Assembly: GCF_024124765.2 (NCBI RefSeq)
Contig: NZ_JAMXSR020000002.1
Coordinates: forward strand, 1,910,001-1,974,000
Source of the DNA: Sphingomonas sp. H160509
GTDB lineage: Bacteria; Pseudomonadota; Alphaproteobacteria; Sphingomonadales; Sphingomonadaceae
Reading direction: 5' to 3'
DNA length: 64,000 bases
The position numbers were made by a program, and so were the translations under genes. Below, in pieces: positions 29,419 through 39,595 of the stretch (position 1 is its first letter; the number at the start of each line of letters is the position of its first letter). Under the pieces are notes generated by a model. The model saw nothing but the letters and a program-made list of their open reading frames with translations. It did no database searches and had not been told where the DNA came from.

Positions 29419-30692
29419 TGAGCCACCTTCCGCGATGCCGACAGCCCGAAGGCGACGATCAATCCGTAGCAGATGACGGGTACGATCAACGCGGTCGCGA
29501 TCGTCGACGCGTCGGCGATGCTGCCGGTGATCAGCGGCACGATCGCGCCACCGACGATCGCCATGCAGAGCAATCCCGATCCCTCCGCAGTCTTGCGCCC
29601 GAGCCCTTCCAAACTCAGCGAGAACACCGTCGGGAACATGATCGAATTGAACAACCCTACCGCGATCAGCGTCCAGCCCGCGACGCCGCCGGTGCTGACG
29701 ATCGACGTCAGGACCAGCGCCGCCGCGATACCTGCGAAGACCGCGAGCAGCCTGCCCGGCGCGATCCGGTTGAGCAGCCAGGAGCCAATGAACCTCCCGA
29801 CCATTGCGCCGCCCCAATAGAAGGACAGCCGTTCGCCGGCAGACTGCGCGCTCAGCGCCAGCGTGCTCGGCTGCTCGAGGTAATTGACCAGGACGCTGCC
29901 GATCGAAACCTCGGCACCGACATAGGCGAACAAAGCGATGACGCCGAAGCGTACGCGCGGCACGCGCAGGAGCCTGAGGCTGTCGCGAAAACCGACTTCA
30001 TCCGGCCGTTCCGAACGCAGCGTCTTGCGCTGCGTCCAGAAGATCACGGCAATGACCGCCAACACGACGGCGATGCCGAGATAGATGTGAGCGACGATCT
30101 CGCTTTCGGCCGCACGAAAGGCGGGGAGCGCACTGGCGGATATTGTGGCCGGATCGACCTTGGCGGCAGACCCGAGGATCAACTGCGCGCCGATATAAGG
30201 TGCGATCGTCGTCCCGAGCGAATTGAACGCCTGCGCAAAGGTCAGACGGCTGCTGGCACCGGCGGGATCGCCGAGCCCTGCGATCAACGGATTGGCAGCG
30301 ACTTGCAGGATCGTGATGCCACCCGCGAGCACGAACAGTGCGATCAGGAAGCTCCAATAGGTACCGGATCCGGCGGCGGGCCAGAACAGGACCGCGCCGA
30401 GCGCCATGACCGCCAGTCCGACTACCAGGCCCCGAACATAGCCGATCCGCGCGACCAGCGTTCCAGCGGGCACCGATACGATGAAGTATGCCATGAAGAA
30501 CGCGAACTGCGTCAGCATGACCTCAGTATAAGTCAGCGAGAACAGGCCCTTCAGTTTCGGTATCAGGATATCGTTCAGGCTGGTCGCGCCGCCCCAGATG
30601 AAGAATAGCCCGATGACAAGCCAGACCAGCGATCGCGGAACGGTCGAGTTCGGATCGGTCGAGCGGCTGGCCGTGGCGATCTCTGAAGGCAT
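29415..30692 (-). CDS. Sugar MFS transporter (FucP/GluP family)
   Basis: A 425-residue major facilitator with twelve hydrophobic segments. LVIGLFFIWGGATSLNDILI opens helix 1 and matches the FucP/GluP glucose/galactose-fucose symporter group, as do QFAFFMAYFIVSVPAG and LTFAQAFNSLGTTIAPYIGA. It imports a hexose with protons; the exact sugar cannot be read. Its stop overlaps the start of the oprB porin, which implies a once functional two-gene uptake unit for outer and inner membrane passage. The porin is now broken, so entry may depend on another channel. Confidence 0.88.
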   Translation of the reverse strand: MPSEIATASRSTDPNSTVPRSLVWLVIGLFFIWGGATSLNDILIPKLKGLFSLTYTEVMLTQFAFFMAYFIVSVPAGTLVARIGYVRGLVVGLAVMALGAVLFWPAAGSGTYWSFLIALFVLAGGITILQVAANPLIAGLGDPAGASSRLTFAQAFNSLGTTIAPYIGAQLILGSAAKVDPATISASALPAFRAAESEIVAHIYLGIAVVLAVIAVIFWTQRKTLRSERPDEVGFRDSLRLLRVPRVRFGVIALFAYVGAEVSIGSVLVNYLEQPSTLALSAQSAGERLSFYWGGAMVGRFIGSWLLNRIAPGRLLAVFAGIAAALVLTSIVSTGGVAGWTLIAVGLFNSIMFPTVFSLSLEGLGRKTAEGSGLLCMAIVGGAIVPLITGSIADASTIATALIVPVICYGLIVAFGLSASRKVAQ

Positions 30693-31251
30693 GATGAAAC
30701 ATCCTTGGATGGGTTTGGACAGCCGCCGACCATTGGCGCGCGTTCAGCCGCGTCACGGCAGGCAAGTGATTGCAAAGGATTGCTTTCAAGCAGGACCGAG
30801 CGTCATGCGGCTATCGAAGGTGAGCCCGCCCTGCTGAACAGTGGCTTTTTGCGCCCGTGAGGTAAGCGTCAGCTAATAGGCATCGCGTAATGGCACGACT
30901 GGCAGTACGAATGGCCACTCCAGCGAACCAGCACCAAAAACGGCAAGTGACTGATTGCGCACGGCCGAAGCGCCGGCCTCGGTATTCTCATCCACGCCAG
31001 GTTCGACACCGTCTTGTCCCGGTAACGCCCGTGCTCGATCATTCGATGACGGAACGCCGGCTCCATGCTCGGTCGCAAGGGCGGCCGATCCGTCAAGTTC
31101 GACGACGAGCGTTGCGTCCGGATCCGTTGCAACGACCGTTGAGGGCACCTGATACTTCAGTGGCACTGAGATGATCTGATCTCCGAATGGACGCGGCGAA
31201 ACCGATGGTAACGGTGCGGGGCTTCACGGCCCCGCACCGCTGACCATGCCA
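30693..31251. other. Spacer upstream of the sugar transporter
   Basis: About 560 bp between the transporter start and the stop of the next minus-strand gene. Overlapping minus-strand frames of 87-97 residues at 30869-31166 show no recognisable domain, ribosome site or agreement with each other. The transporter promoter must lie in its first part. The half-repeat TTGCAAAGGATTGCTTTCAA (about 30769-30790) is the only structured sequence I see and could bind a regulator. Confidence 0.4.
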
Positions 31252-31695
31252 TCACCATCCGTGATGCCGGAAACCGAACCCGGGTCCCCAACTGCCCCAG
31301 CTGTCCCAGTTCCACGCCGGATCGTCATAATCCTCCGCGGCGATGCGTTCCTGATCGACGATGTTCTTTGCCTGGTCCGCCTGCTGGTATCGACCGTACG
31401 CGGCCTGCGATCCAACGTAGAGGCAATTGCAGTCCTTCGGGTCGGCGTAGACGTAGGTGACGATGTCGCCCTTCGTCCGCCGCGCGAACTTGTCCTTCGG
31501 GAGCCGCGCAAGCATGGCAAGCCGAGCGGGCGAGTTCGCCGGCTTCACGATGAACCCGGCCGCGGAGAGCGAGTTCTCCATTTTGGCGATCGACTTCTTC
31601 GACTCCGCTGTCGCGGGCGTTGCAAGCAATGGAACCACGGCTGCCGATGCGAGCACGGCGTAAAGCGCTTTCATAGCGAATCTTTGAACAAACAT
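31252..31695 (-). CDS. Secreted protein of unknown function
   Basis: A 147-residue exported protein. AGGAGGT lies six bases before ATG 31695, which fixes the start; the much longer reading to 32163 is rejected. The signal peptide runs through ALYAVLASAAVVPLLATPAT and is cleaved near AES. The mature part has charged Lys/Arg segments (KKSIAKMENSLSAAGFIVKP and LPKDKFARRTKGDIVTYVYA), a CxC pair (DCNCLYVG) and an aromatic C-terminus (WNWDSWGSWGPGFGF). The GFIVKPA-to-Y core resembles small periplasmic proteins of unknown role in sphingomonads. It is divergent from the RND efflux operon across a 375-bp control region. Confidence 0.72.
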   Translation of the reverse strand: MFVQRFAMKALYAVLASAAVVPLLATPATAESKKSIAKMENSLSAAGFIVKPANSPARLAMLARLPKDKFARRTKGDIVTYVYADPKDCNCLYVGSQAAYGRYQQADQAKNIVDQERIAAEDYDDPAWNWDSWGSWGPGFGFRHHGW

Positions 31696-31892
31696 TCCAA
31701 GACCTCCTGGTGGCTTCGCACAACAATGGCGCGTTTTTTGCGGATCACTGTCTACGCATAAGTAAACAACTTCCACGGAAGACATGACCACAGACAATAC
31801 GCGGATGGATACCATACTTTGGTCTTGCCGTTTTATCCGAAGTTCGCGGAACCATTCCTGAACTTGGCAATGAAGCACCGCGTTTAACCTAT

Positions 31893-31908
31893 TCATACGA
31901 ACGTATGA
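31893..31908. promoter_or_regulatory. 16-bp palindromic operator candidate
   Basis: TCATACG-AA-CGTATGA is a perfect 7-2-7 inverted repeat in the 375-bp divergent spacer, 163 bp before the efflux adaptor start and 198 bp before the secreted protein start. TetR- or MarR-type repressors of RND pumps bind sites of this size, but no such regulator gene is adjacent. Confidence 0.5.
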
Positions 31909-32070
31909 TTTGCGCGAGGCCTTGGACAGGCGATCCAGCCTTCGTCGGGATGCAGCGTCCCGATCCTTCGATCGACAGGAACTCGACATGACCGAAACAT
32001 CAAACAAGGTCGCCGTCTGCTGGAACGTCAACCGAGAGGGTGACACAACGCCGTCGGATCGGCAGCGGAC

Positions 32071-33216
32071 GTGGTGACACGGTTCGGTACGCGCCCTGCC
32101 CAGCTCCTTTTTGGCCTGTTGCTCGCGAGTTGCTCGAACGCGCCCAAGACCGCTGCCCCCCACGACCCGGCCCGGGTCGGCATCGTCACACTGACGTCGG
32201 GACCCGTCACCACTACGCAGGAGCTGACGGGGCGAACAAATCCGACCACCGAGTCCGACGTACGCCCGCAGGTCGACGGCATTATTCTCGCGCGTTTATT
32301 TCGGGAAGGCACTTACGTCCGCGCCGGACAGCCGCTGTACCGGATCGATCCCAGCCAGTTCCGCGCCAGTCGAGACCAGGCTGCGGCAACGCTGGAGAAC
32401 TCGCAGGCAACCTATGCCGCGGCACAGGCACAAGCCAGTCGCTACGGATCGCTCACCGATCCCGACGCGGTTAGCAAGCAACAGTTCGACAACACCGTCG
32501 CTGCTGCGCGGGAAGCGCGCGCGACGATCCACCTGAGCGCGGCCGCGCTGGAAGCCGCACGTATCAATCTTGGTTACACGCTGATCCGCGCACCGATCAG
32601 CGGCCGGATAAGCCGATCGGCGGTTACGCCGGGCGCGCTCGTAACAGCGAGCCAGGCGACCGCCTTGGCCACGATCCAGCAACTCGACCCGATCTATGTC
32701 GACCTCGTCCAGTCGAGTGACGCCTTGCTGACCTTGCGGCGTGCGCTGGCGAAGGGAAGCGTGCTGCCGTCGAGCACCACGGTGACGCTGAAACTGCCGG
32801 ATGGCAGCAGCTATCCGCATCCCGGCACCGTGGAATTCACCGAGGTCACAGTCGACGAGAATGCCGGCACGGTCACGCTGCGCGCACGCTTTCCCAACCC
32901 GGAGGGCTTGCTGTTACCCGGCATGTTCGTCCGCGTCGCGGCGCCGCAAGGCGTGACGCCCAACGGTATCCTCGCGCCTCAACAAGGCATTACGCGCGAT
33001 CCCAAGGGCAATGCCACCGCGCTCGTACTCGGCGCCGGCAATACCGTCGTCGCCACGCCCGTGATCGCGGCCCAGGCGGTCGGCGAGGCATGGCTGGTGA
33101 CGCGCGGACTGAAACGTGGCGACAGACTGATCGTCGATGGCACCGATAACGCAGTGCCGGGGTCGGTCGTTAGGCCGATCCCGGTGCGACTGCCGACGCT
33201 GGTGCAAAACCCATGA
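32071..33216 (+). CDS. RND efflux periplasmic adaptor (AcrA/MexA type)
   Basis: Membrane-fusion protein of a tripartite drug efflux pump, 381 residues from GTG 32071. A lipoprotein signal (FGLLLASC) anchors it to the inner membrane at Cys21. Then come a barrel-sandwich half (TTESDVRPQVDGIILARLF), an alpha-hairpin with the Ala-rich QAAATLENSQATYAAAQAQA, the second lipoyl half (YTLIRAPISGRISRSAVTPG) and the beta-barrel region ending near VRRPIP-VR. Its stop overlaps the pump start by four bases, so the two are coupled. The substrate cannot be deduced. Confidence 0.9.
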   Translation: MVTRFGTRPAQLLFGLLLASCSNAPKTAAPHDPARVGIVTLTSGPVTTTQELTGRTNPTTESDVRPQVDGIILARLFREGTYVRAGQPLYRIDPSQFRASRDQAAATLENSQATYAAAQAQASRYGSLTDPDAVSKQQFDNTVAAAREARATIHLSAAALEAARINLGYTLIRAPISGRISRSAVTPGALVTASQATALATIQQLDPIYVDLVQSSDALLTLRRALAKGSVLPSSTTVTLKLPDGSSYPHPGTVEFTEVTVDENAGTVTLRARFPNPEGLLLPGMFVRVAAPQGVTPNGILAPQQGITRDPKGNATALVLGAGNTVVATPVIAAQAVGEAWLVTRGLKRGDRLIVDGTDNAVPGSVVRPIPVRLPTLVQNP

Positions 33217-36200
33217 GCCAGTTCTTCATCGATCGGCCGATCTTCGCTTGGGTTGTCGCGATCGGCGTCATGATGGCCGGCATCCTCGGCATCACGACGC
33301 TGCCGATCGCGCAATATCCCGATATCGCCCCACCCTCGATCAGCATCAGCGCAAACTATCCCGGCGCCAGTGCACAGACCCTGCAATCGAGCGTCACCCA
33401 AGTCATCGAGCAGCAACTGACCGGCATCGACGGTTTGCTGTACTTCTCCTCGTCGTCGAGCTCGGCCGGGTCTGCGGCGATCACGGTCACCTTCGCCAAG
33501 GGTACCGATCCAGACATCGCGCAGGTCCAGGTCCAGAACAAGGTGACCCAAGCGAGCTCGCGCCTGCCCAGTGTCGTGCAACAGGAAGGCGTGACCGTTG
33601 CCAAGTCGAACAGCGACTTTCTGCTGATCGTCGGGGTGTACGACACGACGAACAAATCCACGCAAACCGACGTCGCCGACTGGATGGTCAGCAACCTCCA
33701 AGATGACCTCTCCCGTGTCACCGGTGTCGGTCAAACCCAGTTGTTCGGATCGGGGTATGCGATGCGGATCTGGCTGCAACCCCAGAAGCTGGCCGCGGTC
33801 GAGCTTATGCCGTCCGACATCGGCGCTGCCGTCCTGGCGCAGAATGTCAACATTTCCGCGGGCCAGCTCGGCCAATTGCCTGCAGTCGTCGGCCAGCAGC
33901 TGACCGCGATCGTCAATGCCAAGTCGCGGCTGCAGACCCCGAGCAGTTTCGCAATATCGTCGTCAAGACGTCGATCGACGGTACCGTGGTGCGACTGTCC
34001 GACGTCGCACGCGTCGAGATGGGCAGCGACAGCTACATCACCGACGCGCAGTATAGCGGCCATCCGGCGGCAGGACTGTCAATCCAGCTCACGCCTGGAG
34101 CCGACGCGCTCAAGACGGCGGCGGCGGTCAAGCTGCGGGTCGCAGAGCTCACCACGCATCTGCCGGCGGGCTACAGGATCGTCTACCCGCGCGACACGAC
34201 GGATTTCATCAAGCTGTCGGTCGCAGACGTCGTCAAGACCCTGTTCGAGGCGATCGTGCTGGTCGTGATCGTCATGTTCGTCTTCCTGCAGGATTGGCGC
34301 GCGACGCTGATCCCGGCGATCGCGGTTCCCGTCGTGCTGCTGGGGACGTTCGGTATCCTCGCGATGTTCGGCTATTCGATCAACACGCTGACCCTGTTCG
34401 GCATGGTCCTCGCGATCGGACTGCTCGTCGACGATGCGATCGTAGTGGTCGAGAACGTAGAACGCATCATGGAGGCGGACGGGCTGTCACCGAAGGAAGC
34501 GACGTCGAAATCGATGCGCGAGATCAGTTCGGCGCTGATCGGCATCGCCATGGTCTTGTCCGCAGTGTTGTTGCCGATGGCGTTCTTCGGTGGCTCGACC
34601 GGCGTTATCTATCGCCAGTTCTCAGTCACCATCGTGTCCGCGATGGTCCTGTCCGTCCTGGTCGCGCTGGTCCTGACCCCGGCATTGTGTGCGACGCTGC
34701 TTAAACCCGCGGGGCAGTCCAAGGCCGACGGCAACGGCGTCGGTGCCCGCTTCAACCGGTGGTTCGATCGTGCGACCAACCGCTATGTCGGAGGCGTCGG
34801 TACCGTGATCACGCGGCCGATGCTGTACCTGCTGGCTTATGCCGGCATCCTCGTCGTGCTCGCTTTGCTGTTCGTCCGCCTGCCTACCGGCTTCTTGCCC
34901 AACGAAGACCAGGGCATCGCGCTGTTTCAATACACGCTGCCGACCGGCGCTGCGCAGTCGCGAACCGACGGCGTGCGCGCGGATATCGAGAAATATTACC
35001 TCCAGAACGAAAAGCGTGACGTGACGGGTGTGCTGACCGTCGATGGCTATAATTTCTCCGGTTCATCGCAGAATTCGGGTCTCGGATTCGTGACGTTGGC
35101 ACCGTTCGACCAACGCACGGGTGCCGCCAATACAGTCGATGCGATCAACGCACGGGCGACCGCCGGACTGGCGAAGATCCGCGACGCACAGATCTATGTG
35201 CTAACGCCGCCGCCGATCAGCGGCTTGGGGCAGGCTAACGGGTTCACCTTCGAGCTGCAGAACTCCGCTGGCGTCCCGATCGATAAATTCGAAGCGTTGC
35301 GTGACCGGCTGATCGGCGCTGCACGGAAGGATCCGCTGCTCGCCGGCGTTCGTCCGAACTCTCTGGCCGATACGTCGCAACTCAAGGTCACGATCGACGA
35401 GGCGAAGCTCGCCGTACTGGGGCTGGCGGAAAGCGATGCCACCGCCACGCTGAGCGCGGCTTGGGGTGGCAGCTACATCAACGACTTCATCGACCGAGGC
35501 CGCGTGAAGAAGGTCTATATGCAGGCCGACGCACCCTACCGCATGCTCCCGGGAGATCTCGCCAGCTGGTTCGTCCGCTCGACCTCTGCGGTCAGCAACG
35601 GTGGTATCGCGACCGCGGCGACGACGCCGACGATGGTTCCGTTCTCCAGCATCGCGACGACCAGCTGGGAAAAGGGGCCGACCGCGCTCACCCGCTTCAA
35701 CGGGCTGTCCTCGTATGAAATCCTCGGCAGCCCGGCGGCGGGTGTCAGTTCGGGGACCGCGATGCTGCGGATGGCGGCGCTTTCGCGGCAATATGCGCCG
35801 GGCACCAGCTTTGCCTGGAGCGCGCTGTCGTATCAGCAAAACATCTCGAGCGGCCAAGCGCCGATGCTGTACGGCCTCTCGCTGCTCGTCGTGTTCCTCT
35901 CGCTCGCCGCGCTGTACGAAAGCTGGACGATCCCGTTCGCCGTCCTGCTCGTGGTCCCGCTCGGATTGATCGGCGCGGTTCTGGCGGTGACGGTCCGCGG
36001 GCTCGACAACAACATCTATTTCCAGATCGGCCTCCTGACGACGATGGGCCTGGCCGCCAAGAACGCGATCCTGATCGTCGAGTTCGCGGCCACCGTTCAT
36101 GCCGAGGGCCGGAATGCCCGCGATGCGGCGGTGGAAGCCGCGAAGATGCGACTCCGGGCCAATCCTCATGACCTCGATCGCGTTCATCGCCGGCACGTTC

Positions 36201-36416
36201 CCGCTTGCGATCGCCACCGGCGCCGGCGCGAACAGCCGCATCGCGATCGGGACGGCGGTGGTCGGCGGGATCCTGACGGCGACGCTCCTCGCGATCTTCT
36301 ACGTGCCGCTGTTCTTTGTCCTGGTCGCACGCATTTTCCACGGCGACCCAGCGACCCCGCCCGAACCCGGTCCCGGTCCCGCTCCCAGGCCCGGCAGCAT
36401 CGAGAGGACCGCCTGA
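33213..36416 (+). CDS. RND efflux pump inner-membrane transporter (AcrB/MexB type; two compensating frameshifts)
   Basis: A 1067-residue HAE1-family proton-driven multidrug exporter. It begins [20 protein letters not shown]. The proton relay is intact: [16 protein letters not shown] in helix 4 (paired Asp) and [16 protein letters not shown] in helix 10 (Lys). The frame is lost at 33937-33940 by one missing C (LQTP then [13 protein letters not shown]) and again by one extra G at 36156-36158 ([20 protein letters not shown]). The two changes cancel in length. The C-terminus is Pro-rich ([13 protein letters not shown]). It overlaps both neighbours and forms one operon with adaptor and outer-membrane factor. 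Confidence 0.92.
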
Positions 36417-37789
36417 TGCGCCGTATCCTGTTCGCGCTTCCGTTGCTTGTCACGGGTTGCGATCTCGCCCCGCACTATCTGCGTCCCGCGATCGATGCGC
36501 CGCCGACCTGGCCGACCGGCGCTGCCTACGCGCCGACGACGAACCAGCCCGCCGGTCTTCCCTGGCGCACCGTGATAGGCGACGCACGACTACGGACGCT
36601 GATCGAGCATGCGCTCGCCAACAACCAGAACCTGGCGGCGACCGTCGCGAACGTCGCAGAGGCGCGCGCGCAATACCGCGTGCAGCGATCGTCGCAGCTT
36701 CCGACCGTGTCGGCGAACCCAGGGGCGACGGTGGATCGGTCGATCACCAATACCACCGGCGACACGCAGACCTTCGCCGCCAATGTCGGCATCAGCAGTT
36801 TCGAGATCGACCTTTTCGGACGGCTTAAGAATCTCAGCAAGGCAGCGTTCCAGCAATATCTCGCGACCGATGCGGGAATGCGATCGGCCCGCATCCTGCT
36901 CATCGCCGAAACCGCGAGCGCCTATCTGACCTTTGTGTCGGACCGCGACCTGCTCGGGGTAGCGCAGGAGACGTTGAAAAGCGGCAACCGCAGCCTTGCG
37001 CTGACCCAGTCGCTGCATGCCGCGGGGCTGGTCGCCGGTACCGATGTCGCCGATGCAGAGACCGTCGTCGCGCAGGCACAATCGGACGTGGAGCAATTCA
37101 CGACGCAGCTTGCTCAGGATCGCAACGCACTCGCGCTGCTCGTCGGGACGCCGGTTACCGACACGCAACTGCCGACGTCGCTCGGCGACCTCGACGGTAC
37201 GGTGGCGCTGGTCCCTGCGGGCCTGTCCTCGACGGTGTTGCTGCAACGCCCCGACGTCGTGCAGGCCGAACACGCACTCGAAAGCGCCAACGCGAACATC
37301 GGCGCCGCCCGCGCCGCGTTCTTCCCGACGATCTCGCTCACGGGAATCCTCGGTTTTGCCAGCACCGCGCTCGGCGCGTTGTTCACCGGCGGCGCGCTCG
37401 GCGCGTCCGGTGCCTCCGCGGCGACGCTTCCGATTCTGGGTGGGGCAAACCGCGGCAACCTCGACTACGCCAAAGCGCAACGCGACTACGCCTTGGCGAT
37501 GTACCGCTACACCATCCAGACCGCCTTCCGTGAAGTCGCCGACGAACTAGCCCGCCTCGGCACCATCGACACGCAACGCGCGGCCCAGGCGCGGCTCGTG
37601 GCAGCGGCATCGACCAGCTATCGGCTTGCAGACGAACAATACAGGATCGGCACGTCGACGTTCCTAGCTGCCCTGATCGCGCAGAGGACGCTGTACGCGT
37701 CACAGCAGACGCAGATCGCGATCACCCTCGCCGACCTGCAAAACCGCGTCGCGCTGTACCAGTTCATCGGTGCCGACGGTGGCGCTTAG
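36416..37789 (+). CDS. Outer-membrane efflux lipoprotein (OprM/NodT family)
   Basis: A TolC-like channel of 457 residues closing the tripartite pump. The lipoprotein signal is FALPLLVTGC with Cys15, followed by DLAPHYLRPAIDAP, the usual NodT N-terminus. Two OEP repeats follow, each with long Ala/Gln-rich helices (NNQNLAATVANVAEARAQYR and the second SANANIGAARAAFFPTISL). The ATG overlaps the pump stop as TGATG. Complete operon structure and intact frame suggest a functional pump. Confidence 0.92.
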   Translation: MRRILFALPLLVTGCDLAPHYLRPAIDAPPTWPTGAAYAPTTNQPAGLPWRTVIGDARLRTLIEHALANNQNLAATVANVAEARAQYRVQRSSQLPTVSANPGATVDRSITNTTGDTQTFAANVGISSFEIDLFGRLKNLSKAAFQQYLATDAGMRSARILLIAETASAYLTFVSDRDLLGVAQETLKSGNRSLALTQSLHAAGLVAGTDVADAETVVAQAQSDVEQFTTQLAQDRNALALLVGTPVTDTQLPTSLGDLDGTVALVPAGLSSTVLLQRPDVVQAEHALESANANIGAARAAFFPTISLTGILGFASTALGALFTGGALGASGASAATLPILGGANRGNLDYAKAQRDYALAMYRYTIQTAFREVADELARLGTIDTQRAAQARLVAAASTSYRLADEQYRIGTSTFLAALIAQRTLYASQQTQIAITLADLQNRVALYQFIGADGGA

Positions 37790-37808
37790 ACAGCACAAGG
37801 AATTGAGC

Positions 37809-38216
37809 ATGCAAACTCCGACGTCTTTTGCCCTGACGGTGCTATTGGTCGCAGCGCCTGCATTTGCCAGCACCGGGTTCCACCGCGGGCCGCTACCGAT
37901 CACGCCGGGAACCTATGTTCGCGCCGGTACGCCGTGCAACGACCCATCGCTTGCCGCGATCTTTGCCTATGATGGCCATGCGTTGTCGGGACCGCATGCC
38001 AGCCAGTGTCACAGCACGCTGATCTCGCGCCACGGAGCGACCTATCGCGTCCGAACCACATGCGCGGCGATGGGCGACGGAACCGAAGCACGCGCGCAGT
38101 CCGAAACGCAGGTCTTCACGCTTCATTCGCCGACAAGCCTCTCACGCCACAACGATCGCGACGGGGCCGAATATCGGTTGTGTCCCGGCAGTACGCCGCC
38201 GGTTCCTTACGGATGA
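37809..38216 (+). CDS. Small secreted protein of unknown function
   Basis: A 135-residue exported protein with signal peptide FALTVLLVAAPAFAS and four cysteines in the mature part (TPCNDPS, SQCHSTL, TTCAAMG and YRLCPGS), suggesting two disulfides. The body repeats short His/Gly/Thr strands (ISRHGATYRVRTTC), which would fit a small beta-sandwich. No domain is recognised. It starts 19 bp after the efflux lipoprotein and may be cotranscribed with the pump, though its role there is unclear. GGAATTGAGC precedes the ATG. Confidence 0.65.
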   Translation: MQTPTSFALTVLLVAAPAFASTGFHRGPLPITPGTYVRAGTPCNDPSLAAIFAYDGHALSGPHASQCHSTLISRHGATYRVRTTCAAMGDGTEARAQSETQVFTLHSPTSLSRHNDRDGAEYRLCPGSTPPVPYG

Positions 38217-38255
38217 CCAAACGCAATCGTTAAATCCCCCTTCCGGAGCACCGTC

Positions 38256-39513
38256 ATGGACAATCCGAAACGTCGTGAATTCCTGATCGCCGCTACTGCG
38301 CTCGGCGTCGCGGTCGGCGCTACTGCACATGCTCAGGCCCAAACATACGGCAATCCCGACCTGCCACCCGAAGGCGCCCTGAACGCCGCCAAGAACCCTG
38401 CGACCCACGATACGGTGATCGGACCCCAGAACCCGACGCTAGCGGATCAGTTTCCTTCATCGTCGAGCCCCCCAGCGACCGACGTGGACACCTTGCCGAT
38501 GTTCTGGGCATCGTTCAACAACGCCCACAAACGTATCCAGAACGGCGGCTGGGCGCGTCAGGTCACGCAAGCCGACTTCGCGATCTCGACGACGATCTCC
38601 GGCGTCAACATGCACCTCTCCGCCGGTGGCATTCGTGAACTGCACTGGCACCTGACCGCGGAATGGTCGATCATGACGCGTGGTCGATGCCGGATCACCA
38701 CCATCGATACGGAAGGTCGGGCCAGCGTCGACGACGTCGAAGCAGGCGATCTCTGGTATTTTCCCGCAGGACTGCCGCATTCTCTCCAGGGACTTGGCCC
38801 CGAAGGTTGCGAGTTCGTGTTGGCATTCGACGATGGCGCGCAGTCGGAGAACAACACGCTGTTGCTCAGCGAGTTCATGGCGCACATCCCACCAGACATT
38901 CTCGCCAAGAACTTCAACGTCCCCGTAGATGCGTTCAAGACGATCCCGCTGAACAGCAAATGGATCTTCCAGGGGCAGGAACCCGGCACGCTCGCCGCCG
39001 ACCGTGCCGCCGCGCACGTCGTACCGGGCGCCGCACCGGTCATCTTCCACCTTTCCCGATCGAGCCCACGCCACTCCACGACGGGTGGCACGATCCAGAT
39101 CGCCGACAGCCAGAACTTCCCGATTGCAAAAACCGTCGCAGCGGCACTCGTCACTGTTAGGCCGGGCGGCCTGCGAGAGATTCACTGGCATCCCAACGCC
39201 GACGAATGGCAATATTGGATGCAAGGCCAAGGACGCATGACGATCTTCGACAATGGTCCGAAAGCGACGACGATGGACTTCAACGCCGGCGACGTCGGCT
39301 ATGTGAAGAAAAGCCAGGGGGCATTACATCGAGAATACCGGGACCGGCGACCTCGTCTTTCTCGAGATATTTCGTGCGGATCGCTACGAGGAGGTATCAC
39401 TCTCGAACTGGCTGACGCACGTGCCGCCGGGCCTCGTCGCACAACATTTGAACATTCCCGCGTCGACGATCACTCATTTTCCCGTCGGCGGACCGGGCGT
39501 CATGCCGGTCTAA
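38256..39513 (+). CDS. Tat-exported bicupin oxalate decarboxylase (one frameshift)
   Basis: An oxalate decarboxylase-type bicupin, converting oxalate to formate and CO2 with manganese. The N-terminus MDNPKRREFLIAATALGVAV is a twin-arginine signal. The first cupin has ELHWHLTAEWSIM and the second EIHWHPNADEWQYW, each giving the metal His and Glu ligands, and PAGLPHS provides a fourth histidine. An extra G in the run 39317-39321 shifts the frame after VKKSQG. The corrected end reads HYIENTGTGDLVFLEIFRAD and stops with GVMPV at 418 residues. Formate made here could be oxidised by FdhF-like enzymes, but linkage to the one at 62 kb is speculation. Confidence 0.86.
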
Positions 39514-39595
39514 CGCTGATAGCAACAGACCTTCCTAGCTTTGTGGCAGGAAACACGGCAGGCCTTTGGCTCGCCAATAGCTAGAAAGACTGCTC

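Noticed and set aside
30869..31166. Two overlapping minus-strand frames of 87 and 97 codons
   Set aside because: No homology, signal or ribosome site; each looks like a chance frame in GC-rich DNA. A decayed gene is possible but cannot be shown.
31989..32075. Short leader peptide before the efflux adaptor
   Set aside because: An ATG with AGGAAC upstream opens at 31989, but the frame does not stop at the adaptor start; it runs on as a shadow frame, so a coupled leader peptide is not supported.
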